From: Streptosporangium brasiliense
GTDB lineage: Bacteria; Actinomycetota; Actinomycetes; Streptosporangiales; Streptosporangiaceae
Direction of reading: 5' to 3'
NCBI RefSeq assembly: GCF_030811595.1
Contig: NZ_JAUSRB010000002.1
Location: forward strand, 7,502,001 to 7,566,000
Length of the DNA stretch: 64,000 nt
Positions within the stretch are counted from its first letter, which is position 1, and the number at the start of each line of letters is the position of its first letter. Positions 15,542 through 23,672 of this stretch are shown here, one piece after another. The translations under genes were made by a program, and so were the position numbers. Under the pieces are notes generated by a model. The model was not told where the DNA came from. It made no database searches and saw nothing but the letters and a program-made list of their open reading frames with translations.

Positions 15542-17731
15542 CAGGGTGGCTCCCCCGCCGGAGGAGGTGATCCGCACGTCGTCGACGGCGGCCTCGACGA
15601 GGCTCGCCGTCCCGAGGTCGGCCGCCTCGACGAGGATGCGGACGCTCTGCCCGGCGAAGGCGCTCAGGTCCGCGGTGGCCGTCTTCCAGGCGCCGTCCAG
15701 GTCGGTGGAGGCGGTGCCGAGTTTCTCCAGGACGGTGACGGTGCTGGTGCCGACGACCTTGACGCGCAGGTAGTCGTCGGGACCGGAGTTGTCCCGGTGG
15801 GCGAAGTTGTAGGAGAAGGTCAGCGTGGAGGCGCCGGCCGGCAGCGTGATGGCCGGGGAGCGGACGCTGGTGACACCGCCGTCGACGTCGTCGGCGCCCG
15901 GCCCGGAGCCGGCCAGCTTGCCGGTGACCAGCGCGTTGACGCCGCTGACCGTGGTGCCGAGCTGCTTGACGCCCGACTCGGCGGTCTCCTCGGGGTCGCC
16001 GCGCTCCCAGCGCCCGCTGGTGGCGGTGTCGCTGCCGGCGGGGTCGGCGGTCCAGCCGCGCTCGGTCTCGAAGTCGTCGGAGAAGGCGGTCGTGCCTCCC
16101 CCGCCGCCGACGGTGAGCTGAACGGCCGCGGTGTGGCTGAGGGAGCCGGAGGCGCCGGTCACGGTCAGGGTGTGGGTGCCGGTGGGCGTGCCCGCGGCCA
16201 CCGAGACGTTGAGCGTGGCGTCCGCGCTCGTGCCGCTGCCGACCGTCACCGACGACGGTGAGATCGTCGCGGTCACGCCGGACGGCTGGCCCGAGACGGC
16301 GAGCTGAGTGGTGCCGGCGAAGCCGTCACGGCTGGCCACCTGCACGGTGGAGGTGGCCGAGGCGCCGGGGGCGACGTTCAGCGAGGAGGGCTGAGTGCCC
16401 AGCGCGAAGTCGGGCGTGTTCGAGCCCGCCCTGTGGCAGGTGGCGGTGCCGCTGTCGGTGAACGTGCGGCCGGCGATTGGCACGAAGTCGAACCGGTAAC
16501 CGGTGCTGGACAGGGTCAGCTTGAGCACGCCGTGCGTGTTGGCGTTCTTGGCCTGGAGATTGGCCGGGTTGCTGGAGCTGAGCGAGTAGAAGCTCCGGCC
16601 GCCCGTGCCGACCAGGATCTCCCTGATGCCGTTCGGGTCGGCCCTGCCGTCGGGGTCCTGCAGCGCCCACCGCTGGTAGTTGTGGTCGTGGCCGGCCAGC
16701 AGCAGGTCGGCCTTGTGATCGTAGAGGGCCTTCCACAGCGGCCGGGTGCCGGTGGCCGCGCCGTGGTTGCCGACGTTGAAGAGCGGGTGGTGCAGGTAGG
16801 CCGCGGTGCACGGCTTGGTGTTGGCGGCGAGGTCCTGGCGCAGCCACTGCTCCTGGGCCGAGCCGGCGCTCGTCGAGATGTTGCTGTTGAGCGCGATGAA
16901 GTGCCAGTCGCCGATGTCCCAGCTGTAGTAGCCCTTGCCGCGGGCGCCGGCGCGGGCGCCGAAGTAGTCGAAGTAGCCGGACGCGCCGCTGGTCTTGTAC
17001 TCGTGGTTGCCGGGGGTGGGGTAGGTCTTGCCGAAGAAGGGGCCCCAGGTCTGCCTGTAGGCGCCGTTGTACTCGCTGAGCGTGCCGCTCTCGTAGGCGT
17101 TGTCGCCGGTGGTGAAGACCGCGGCGGGGTTGATGCCCGTCAGGAGCTCGGCGGTGTCGGCGCAGGCGCTGCCGCAGATGTCGCCGGCCCCGGCCACCAC
17201 GACGTCGGCGGCCGCGAGGGACCGGGTGCCGGCCTGGTAGCCGTCGACGGCGTACGCGCTGGCCGGGTCGCTGAAGCGGGGCTCCACCTTGACGCAGTCG
17301 CCCTGCAGGGCGCGGGTGGTGAACACCCTGTCGCGCCAGGCGTCCCCGGTGAACCGGGAGCTGCCGCCGGCCGAGCCCGTCACGGTCAGGCTGTCCTTGC
17401 CGCGTAGGTCGAGCCGGGTGAAGCGCAGGCGCAGCCACTTGGCTCCGGAGCTGCACACCTCGCGGGCGGGGGCCTTGGCCGCCGACCCGGACACGGCGAC
17501 GCTGCCCGTACCGGCGGCGCTCTCGGCGAGCTGCGGCACGGTGTCGTCGGCGGGAGCCGCCTGCGCCGCGGCCTGGGCCGTCCGTACGTTCGTGGTCTGG
17601 GCCTGCCGGCCCTGGGCCTGGGTTCCGGCTGCCTGGGCCTGGGCCGGTCCGGCGCCGAGCGCGGCCAGCATCGCCAGGCACGCCGTACCGGACAGGAGTC
17701 TGTGGCGTCTCTGAGTCTGAGAAGGGATCAC
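15482..17731 (-). CDS. Secreted metallophosphoesterase (purple-acid-phosphatase-like), C-terminus frameshifted
   Basis: The 749-residue exported protein has a signal peptide (CLAMLAALGAGPAQAQA, cut near 33). A calcineurin-like phosphoesterase domain spans about 180-420, with metal ligands in GDICGS, GDNAYE, GNHEY, HHPLFN and GHDHNYQRW. A bacterial Ig-like region follows (about 445-545), then a jelly-roll domain of the FETERGWTAD type (about 550-735). It should cleave phosphate esters outside the cell. The last 25 residues (STPPWTAPARPRTG and onward) are out-of-frame translation of a broken P domain. The catalytic core is intact, so activity may survive. ATG 17731 precedes a normal signal sequence. 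Confidence 0.88.
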   Translation of the reverse strand: MIPSQTQRRHRLLSGTACLAMLAALGAGPAQAQAAGTQAQGRQAQTTNVRTAQAAAQAAPADDTVPQLAESAAGTGSVAVSGSAAKAPAREVCSSGAKWLRLRFTRLDLRGKDSLTVTGSAGGSSRFTGDAWRDRVFTTRALQGDCVKVEPRFSDPASAYAVDGYQAGTRSLAAADVVVAGAGDICGSACADTAELLTGINPAAVFTTGDNAYESGTLSEYNGAYRQTWGPFFGKTYPTPGNHEYKTSGASGYFDYFGARAGARGKGYYSWDIGDWHFIALNSNISTSAGSAQEQWLRQDLAANTKPCTAAYLHHPLFNVGNHGAATGTRPLWKALYDHKADLLLAGHDHNYQRWALQDPDGRADPNGIREILVGTGGRSFYSLSSSNPANLQAKNANTHGVLKLTLSSTGYRFDFVPIAGRTFTDSGTATCHRAGSNTPDFALGTQPSSLNVAPGASATSTVQVASRDGFAGTTQLAVSGQPSGVTATISPSSVTVGSGTSADATLNVSVAAGTPTGTHTLTVTGASGSLSHTAAVQLTVGGGGGTTAFSDDFETERGWTADPAGSDTATSGRWERGDPEETAESGVKQLGTTVSGVNALVTGKLAGSGPGADDVDGGVTSVRSPAITLPAGASTLTFSYNFAHRDNSGPDDYLRVKVVGTSTVTVLEKLGTASTDLDGAWKTATADLSAFAGQSVRILVEAADLGTASLVEAAVDDVRITSSGGGATLSTPPWTAPARPRTGSGGSG

Positions 17732-18232
17732 GGACGGTGTTCCTCTCGGATGGGGTCAAGAGTCGTGCCTCTCCGTGGGCCCCACGGCGATCGGAAAGCT
17801 ATCTGCCGTACGCGCGGAGTCAATGGTCCTGTCGGACACCGTGACAGCATTCAGTGAATGGCCGGGCGGCGCGCGGGCAGGTCAGCCGGAGTCTCCCCTG
17901 GCCAGCGGCCCTGCCAACGCTTGCTGTTCCGTGAATTGACGCCTTGACACCACGCGCTATGTCACTGTTAACGGCATTTATGGCTGTTTGTCGCTGGAAT
18001 CATGGCGCATTAGTGCCAGTGGCACTGCTTCCCCCACAATGAGGGTGCCGGAGCAGAACCTTCATCCCATGAGACGACCCAGCCGCGCCGAGGCCGCCGT
18101 CACCGTGGCCGCCACCGGGCCGGCGGACCGGGCCCCGTCGAGCGCCCCGTCACGGTCGGCGACCGCCCCGGCAGCGGCTCGGCCACCACCGAGGTCACCG
18201 TGAACATCCGGCACACCGAATAGGGTGCCGCT
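17732..18232. other. Intergenic region with two outward promoters and a possible gene remnant
   Basis: This 501-bp gap separates two divergent genes. It holds a perfect small palindrome CATTCAGTGAATG (17848-17860) and a plus-strand TTGACA (17944-17949) with a poor -10. A plus-strand stretch ending at TAG 18221-18223 reads VERPVTVGDRPGSGS then ATTEVTVNIRHTE. That could be the C-terminal scrap of a lost secreted protein, but nothing upstream supports a gene. Confidence 0.45.
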
Positions 18233-19486
18233 GTGGATCTGGACGTCATCCGGCGCGGCATCGACGCGCTCAGCGAGTACGACACGGACTTCGGACTCTT
18301 CGGCGCCCGCCGGCACCGCTACCGGTTCGAGCCGCCGCTCGACGAGGCCGCGCTGGAGGCCGTCGAGGCCCGGATCGGGGTGCGCTTCCCGGCCGACTAC
18401 CGCACGTTCCTGACCCGGCTCGGCAACGGCGGCGCCGGCCCGTACTACGGGGTTCACGGACTGGGGCCGGACGGCGCCTGGGCGCGGTCCGGCCCGTTCC
18501 CGTTCACCGAGGAGTGGGAGCCGCCCGACCTGGACGACGAGGACTACGACGACGTCATGGAAGCCGCGTTCGAAGGGCTGCTGCCGGTCGCCGAGCACGG
18601 CTGCGGCTACCGCTCCCACCTCGTCGTCAACGGCCCTGCCGCGGGCCAGGTCTGGGGCGACTGGACGTGCGTCGGCGAGGTGCTGGCCCCCGAGGCCGAG
18701 TCGTTCGGCGCGTGGTACCACGACTGGCTGAAGAGTTCGCTGCGCGAGGTGCTGGGTGAGCGGATCGAGGCCACCGTGCGCGACGAGGCCGGCTGGAGCG
18801 TTGACCGGCGGCTGCTCAGCCTCCTCCCGCCTCCTCCCGCCGATGGTGACGGACAGCCGGAGGTGAAGGTCCTACGGCTGCTCAGGCGGGCCTACCCCGC
18901 CCTCTACCGGCACCACCACAGCGACGCCCGCGACCTCCTCTCCCGGGCCCGCGCGGTCGGCGCCGCGGCGGACTACGAGGTGCGCATCGCGCTCGCGGAG
19001 ACCGTGCTCCTGCGCGAGGAAGGCAGGATCACCGACGCCCTGACCACCGTGGAACACACGATCCCGCGGTGCGGCCAGCCGTTCGAGAGCGCGTGGCTGC
19101 GCCGCCTGCGAGTCGAGCTGCTCCTGACGCAGAGCCGGCTGGACGACGCGTGCGCGGCGACCGAGGAGCACATCGCGTACTGTCCCGACGACGACTTCGG
19201 CTACGTGCGCCGCGCCCTCCTGCGGGTGCTGACCGGCGACCCCTCGGCCGCCGAGGAGGTCCTGCGCGCCGACGCCCCGCTCGGGAGAGGACTCGGGCCG
19301 GCGAGCCACCTGTGTCCCGCCGACCGCGCCCCGGCCGCCCTACGGCTGCGCGCCCGGCGTCTGGCCTGGGAGTGCCGCCGCTGGGGACACCCCGGCGACG
19401 CGTCCCGCTTCGAGGTGATCGCCGCCGCATCGAGCGCCCAGGCCACCGGGCCGGGCGCGGGAACCGAGGACGTCGATGCTCGCTGA
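18233..19486 (+). CDS. SUKH (SMI1/KNR4) family protein with helical C-terminus
   Basis: Residues 1-170 form a SMI1/KNR4-type domain: LDEAALEAVEARIGVRFPAD, YRTFLTRLGNGGAGP and a later LPVAEHGCGYRSHLVVNGP. Residues 240-400 look like TPR-type helices (AETVLLREEGRITDALTTVE, RLDDACAATEEHIAYCPDDD). SUKH proteins often neutralise nuclease or deaminase toxins, but many act elsewhere, and no toxin gene lies nearby. GTG 18233 is the only plausible start for the domain. The 417-residue length is larger than a simple immunity protein. Confidence 0.8.
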   Translation: MDLDVIRRGIDALSEYDTDFGLFGARRHRYRFEPPLDEAALEAVEARIGVRFPADYRTFLTRLGNGGAGPYYGVHGLGPDGAWARSGPFPFTEEWEPPDLDDEDYDDVMEAAFEGLLPVAEHGCGYRSHLVVNGPAAGQVWGDWTCVGEVLAPEAESFGAWYHDWLKSSLREVLGERIEATVRDEAGWSVDRRLLSLLPPPPADGDGQPEVKVLRLLRRAYPALYRHHHSDARDLLSRARAVGAAADYEVRIALAETVLLREEGRITDALTTVEHTIPRCGQPFESAWLRRLRVELLLTQSRLDDACAATEEHIAYCPDDDFGYVRRALLRVLTGDPSAAEEVLRADAPLGRGLGPASHLCPADRAPAALRLRARRLAWECRRWGHPGDASRFEVIAAASSAQATGPGAGTEDVDAR

Positions 19487-19570
19487 GGAGTTCGGTTACC
19501 GGGTGCTACCGGGGGCGGCCGTTGACACCCTGGGCGTGGGAGATCCTCCGGGGCCGGGCGCCGAGGCCGG

Positions 19571-20316
19571 CTACGGCCTCCGGGAACCGCCTGGGCAGAA
19601 CTCCGTCTGGAGCACATCGGTGAAGATGCCGATCGGGTCCTTCCATCCGCCCCCGGCCCAGTCGCCGTTGACGTTGACCGCGACCAGGCGTCTGCCGTCG
19701 CGGGTGCCTTAGGCGTACGACCACGAACCGAAGATGGCCCCGGCCGCCCAGAACGGGGAGGTGTTCATCTCGGCGCCGGAGTCGGGCAGGTTCAGCTTGG
19801 AGTAGTGCCGCGAGTGTGGTCCCGCAGCTTCAGGTCATCGCCGCGTGGCAAATACGTCCCGGTCAGGCCGAGCGGGCGGGTGATGCGCCGTGAGATCTCC
19901 CCCGCCAGCGTCCTGCCGGTCGCCCGTTCGATGACCATTCCGGCCAGGACGTAGTTGGTCTGGGAGTATCCCCAGCTCGTGCCCGGTTCGAAGGCGGGCG
20001 GCCGGGACATGGCGATCTGCACGAGCTGCCGGGGGGTGGGGTAGTCGTAGCGGTTCACCGCCGCCTGGTCCTGGAGGTAGTCGAAGATCCCGCTGGTGTT
20101 GTCGAGCAGCCGTCTGATGGTGATCTCGCGGCCGTCGTTGCCGTTGCCGCCGACCACGCCGGGCAGCCACTTCTCCACGGTGTCGTCGAGGCTCACCGTG
20201 CCTTCGGCCACGAGCTGCAGGGCCACGGTGGCCACGAACGTCTTGGTGGTGCTGCCGATGCGGAAGCGGTGCTGCGGCTTCCGCTTGCGACCGGTCCTGG
20301 TGTCGGCCACTCCCAC
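19571..20316 (-). pseudogene. Decayed serine beta-lactamase/DD-carboxypeptidase family gene
   Basis: From ATG 20316 the frame reads GSTTKTFVATVALQLVAEG (SxxK motif STTK), LLDNTSGIFDYL and SWGYSQTNYVLAGMVIE (YxN motif), typical of class-C/S12 serine hydrolases. Near 19800 it shifts frame: the expected HYSKLNLPDSGAEMNTSPFW continues in another frame. That frame has a TAA in SWSYA*GTRDGRRL (about 19709) before ending as GIFTDVLQTEFCPGG at 19571. Upstream of 20316 the words AEVRDGGE lie in yet another frame. Three lesions make this a clear pseudogene. The missing C-terminus carries the third catalytic motif. Confidence 0.85.
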
Positions 20317-20542
20317 CGTTCACCGCCGTCGCGGACCTCGGCTCGGCGGAGAGGGGGCGGCGGCGGGCATGGGCACGCCGATCGCGCTGGGCTTCACGGC
20401 CGGCGTTCAGGGATCCGCCGCGTGTCGCCGCGCGGGCCCTGCGCCGGGAAGGCCAGGAAAAGCCGGGGAAAGCCAGGGAAGGTCGTGGGCCTGGCGCCGG
20501 GGGACGCCGGGGAGGTGGGGCGGTCTCGGCGGCGGCTGCCCG

Positions 20543-20911
20543 TTACCGGCCGGCGTCGGTGAGCGTCCGCAGCAGGCGCGCCATCAGGTCGTCCTGGTCG
20601 ACACCGGCCAGGGCGAGCGCGCGCGGCACGGTGCCGACCTGGGCCCGCAGGATGCCCAGCAGCAGATGCGCCGGCTGCAGGTCTTTCTTCCGGGCGACGG
20701 AGGCGAAGCCTCGTTCGAGCGCGAGCTTGGCCGAGGCCCCCAGCTGCGTGGGAGGGGCGGAGGCGGTGCTCGGCCGCGGGAGGTCGAAGGCGGCGAGAGA
20801 GACTCCGGCCGCGTTCGGGCTGTGCTCGAACTCCCGGTCCAGCGCGTCGCGGATCGCCTGGCGGTCCAGCCCGGCCGACCTCAGGACCCGGTGGGTGGTG
20901 GTCTCCTGTCC
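20543..20911 (-). pseudogene. Truncated Clp N-terminal (Clp_N) repeat protein
   Basis: One complete Clp_N repeat is visible at the C-terminus (LGASAKLALERGFASVARKK, then DLQPAHLLLGILRAQVGTVP). Only the second half of the first repeat remains (THRVLRSAGLDRQAIRDALD). No start codon with a ribosome binding site exists where the missing half should be; the open frame simply runs back into the ABC ATPase gene. The piece is called a 5'-truncated remnant, although fusion translation from 21031 cannot be excluded. Intact relatives resemble ClpC/ClpS-type adaptor modules without ATPase domains. Confidence 0.6.
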
Positions 20912-20996
20912 GGCGGCGATCGCCCCGGCGCCGTCCGGCGGGTGGCCGGCCGACAGCGACGCCGGAGCGGGCACGGGCCGGCGCCGGCGCGCCCCG

Positions 20997-21794
20997 CTAG
21001 GACTGCCGGCGTTCCTCCGGGCCGAGCACACTGGACAGGAACGCCCTGGTCCGCCCGTGGCCCGGGTTGGCCAGGAGTTCTCCGGGCCGGCCCCGCTCGA
21101 CGGCCACGCCGTCGGCGAAGAAGGTCAGCCAGTCTCCGACCTCCCTGGCGAAGGCGATCTCGTGGGTCACCACGACCATCGTCATCCCCTCGGCGGCCAG
21201 GCCCTTCATGACCTCCAGAACCTCGTCGACCAGCTCCGGGTCCAGCGCGGAGGTCGGCTCGTCGAACAGCATCAGCGCCGGGTTCATCGCCAGCGCCCTG
21301 GCGATGGCCACCCGCTGCTGCTGGCCGCCGGAGAGCTGGTGGGGCCGCTTGTGCGCGTGGTCGGCCAGGCCCACCCGCTCCAGGTGCTCCATGGCCAGCG
21401 CCCGCGCCCGGTCGGCCGGGGTGCCCAGGACATGGACGGGACCGCAGGCGACGTTCTCCAGCGCACTGTGGTGGGCGAACAGGTTGAAGCGCTGGAAGAC
21501 CATGCCGATGTTCCTGCGGAAGGCGGCGAACTCCTTGGGCGTCCAGGGGTGGTACCTGCCGCCGCGCAGGGTGTGGCCGACCTCCTCGCCGAGCACCCGC
21601 AGGCTGCCGCCGAGCACCGGCTCCAGGCCGTTGATGCACCGCAGGAAGGTGGACTTGCCCGAGCCCGACGGGCCGATGACGCAGTTCACCTCGCCGGAGG
21701 CGACGGTGAGGTCCACGCCGTTGAGCACCTGCGTCTCGCCGTAGCTCATCCGGACGCCCGAGGCCCACACGACCTGCTCGCCCGGCGCGTTCAT
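20997..21794 (-). CDS. Amino-acid ABC transporter ATP-binding protein
   Basis: The 265-residue ATPase of the polar amino-acid uptake family (GlnQ/HisP-like) has Walker A GPSGSGKST (41-49), a Q-loop in GMVFQRFNLFAHHSALENV, signature LSGGQQQRVAIARAL, Walker B ALMLFDEPTSALDPE and the switch histidine in VVTHE. ATG 21794 overlaps the permease stop in ATGA. It is the last intact gene of the operon amidohydrolase, binding protein, permease, ATPase. Confidence 0.94.
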   Translation of the reverse strand: MNAPGEQVVWASGVRMSYGETQVLNGVDLTVASGEVNCVIGPSGSGKSTFLRCINGLEPVLGGSLRVLGEEVGHTLRGGRYHPWTPKEFAAFRRNIGMVFQRFNLFAHHSALENVACGPVHVLGTPADRARALAMEHLERVGLADHAHKRPHQLSGGQQQRVAIARALAMNPALMLFDEPTSALDPELVDEVLEVMKGLAAEGMTMVVVTHEIAFAREVGDWLTFFADGVAVERGRPGELLANPGHGRTRAFLSSVLGPEERRQS

Positions 21795-22705
21795 GCGGCC
21801 GCCTTCGGCAGGATCCTGGCGGCCAGGCCGCCGCCGCGCACCAGCCGTACGGCCTCGGAGCCGAAGCGGCGCTCCAGCCTGCCCTGCAGGAAGGTCGCCA
21901 CGGCGGTCATGAGCATGTACCACAGGCTCGCCACGATCAGCAGCTCCATGATCAGATTGTTCGCCTTGTAGATCTGGCTGGCGTTGGTCATCAGGTCGTG
22001 CCCGGCGACCACGTAGACCAGCGAGGTGGTCTTCAGCATGGAGATGAACTCGTTGCCGGTCGGCGGGATGATGATGCGCAGCGCCTGCGGCAGCACGATG
22101 ACCCGCATCCGCCTGGCCGGCGTCATGCCCAGCGCGTACGCCGCCTCGGTCTGGCCGTGGTCGACGGCCTGGATCCCGGCGCGCACGGTCTCGGCGAAGT
22201 AGGCCGCCAGGTTCAGCCCCAGCCCCAGCATGGCCGAGGTGAAGCCGGTCATCACCTGGTTGGTGTCCCATTTGAGGCCGATCGTGGTGAACGGGATCTT
22301 GAGCACCAGCTCGGGGAACAGGAAGGCCAGGTTGTACCAGAAGATGAGCTGCACCAGCACCGGCGTGCCGCGGAAGAACCAGATGTAGAGCGTGGCCAGC
22401 CCGCTCAGCACCGGGTTGTGCGCCAGCCGCATGATCGCGACCAGCACGCCCAGGACCAGCCCGAGGGCCGTGGCCAGCACCGAGATCTCGATGGTGACCC
22501 AGACCCCGCTCAGGATCCGTTCGTTGAACAGGTACTCGGCGACCTTGCCCCAGTCCAGGTTCGGGTTGGCCACGAGGAGGTAGGCCAGCCGGGCCGCGAC
22601 CGCCAGCGCGACCGCCGCGGCCAGCCAGCGGCCCCAGTGCCAGGTCCGCGCGACAGGGATCGGCCTGCCCGACGCGTCGGTGATCGGTTCGGTCCGCACG
22701 GTCAC
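21791..22705 (-). CDS. Amino-acid ABC transporter permease (HisM/GlnP family)
   Basis: The 304-residue protein has an N-terminal cytosolic stretch, about five membrane helices and the EAA-type loop YALGMTPARRMRVIVLPQAL. TM text such as GVWVTIEISVLATALGLVLG is characteristic of polar amino-acid permeases, which usually act as homodimers, consistent with one permease gene. GTG 22705 overlaps the binding-protein TGA (22702-22704). Confidence 0.93.
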   Translation of the reverse strand: MTVRTEPITDASGRPIPVARTWHWGRWLAAAVALAVAARLAYLLVANPNLDWGKVAEYLFNERILSGVWVTIEISVLATALGLVLGVLVAIMRLAHNPVLSGLATLYIWFFRGTPVLVQLIFWYNLAFLFPELVLKIPFTTIGLKWDTNQVMTGFTSAMLGLGLNLAAYFAETVRAGIQAVDHGQTEAAYALGMTPARRMRVIVLPQALRIIIPPTGNEFISMLKTTSLVYVVAGHDLMTNASQIYKANNLIMELLIVASLWYMLMTAVATFLQGRLERRFGSEAVRLVRGGGLAARILPKAAA

Positions 22706-23658
22706 TTACCGCCGTTGATCACAGCGGACTGGACGGCCAGCTTGTCGAGGTTCCACGCCGCGAGCAGCTTGCCGTACTCGCCGCTCTGGATGAGCGCGTC
22801 CAGCGCGCCCTTGACGGACTCGATGAGCTCCTTGTTGTCCGGCTTCATCCCGATGCCCCACGGGCTCTCGGTGCCTTCGAGGGTGATCGCCTCCATGGCG
22901 AGCTTGGGATCGGCGGACTTGTAGGCGGCCACCACGTAGTCGGTGACGGTGGCCTGCGCGCGGCCGTTGCTCACCTGGAGCATGGCCTCCGTGTCGCCGG
23001 GGAACTTCAGGATGTCCACCGCGGCCTTGCCGTCCTTCTTGCAGTCGGCGTCGTAGCTCTCGGCCAGCTCCATCGAGGAGCCGTTGTCGACGACGGAGAC
23101 CGTCTTGCCGCACAGGTCCTTCGGTCCGGAGATGCCGGCCGGGTTGCCCGCCTTGACCAGCATCCCCGAACCCGCCTGCACATAGTCGACGAAGGTGACC
23201 TGGCCCTGCCGCTCGGGGTTGTCGGTCATCGAGGAGATGACGAAGTCGTAGCGGCCGGTGAGCACGCCGGGGATCTGCGAGTTGAACTCCTCGTCGGTGA
23301 TGGTCACCTTGACGCCGAGCTTCCTGGCGATGGCCCTGGCCAGGGCGGGGTCGAACCCGATCGGCGTCTTGCCGTCGCTGGCGAACAGCTCCATCGGCGG
23401 GTAGCCGATGGAGGAGACGACCTTCAGACCGTCGGCTCTCAGGCTCGCCGGCGCCTTGGCGGCGAGGCTCTCGTCGGGAGTGATGGCGTTGATGACGTCG
23501 GCCGCCTTCTCCTCGGCGGGGGCCTGGTCGAGGACGACGGCCGGCGCCGCGGCCGACGTGCCGGACGCGCCGCCGCCGTCGAGGGACTGGGCGCCGCAGG
23601 CCGCGGTGGCGGCCAGCAGCGCGCCGGCGGCGAGCGCGGTGAGAATCCGGGTGTTCAA
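22702..23658 (-). CDS. Amino-acid-type solute-binding lipoprotein
   Basis: The 318-residue family-3 binding protein has signal sequence RILTALAAGALLAATAAC with lipobox Cys21. Core motifs are VVSSIGYPPMELFASDG, PIGFDPALARAIARKLGVKV and RYDFVISSMTDNPERQGQV. It should capture a polar amino acid or a modified derivative outside the membrane. It begins 14 bases after the amidohydrolase gene, so a shared transcript is likely. Confidence 0.93.
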   Translation of the reverse strand: MNTRILTALAAGALLAATAACGAQSLDGGGASGTSAAAPAVVLDQAPAEEKAADVINAITPDESLAAKAPASLRADGLKVVSSIGYPPMELFASDGKTPIGFDPALARAIARKLGVKVTITDEEFNSQIPGVLTGRYDFVISSMTDNPERQGQVTFVDYVQAGSGMLVKAGNPAGISGPKDLCGKTVSVVDNGSSMELAESYDADCKKDGKAAVDILKFPGDTEAMLQVSNGRAQATVTDYVVAAYKSADPKLAMEAITLEGTESPWGIGMKPDNKELIESVKGALDALIQSGEYGKLLAAWNLDKLAVQSAVINGGK

Positions 23659-23672
23659 CGGGGGGTGCTCCT

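Noticed and set aside
18137..18223. Protein-like tail VERPVTVGDRPGSGS upstream of the SUKH gene
   Set aside because: No start, no upstream continuation and no recognisable family; noted only as a possible scrap in the intergenic entry.
18233..19486. SUKH gene as immunity partner of a polymorphic toxin
   Set aside because: No toxin, WXG100 or secretion gene lies within 10 kb on either side, and the protein has an extra helical domain.
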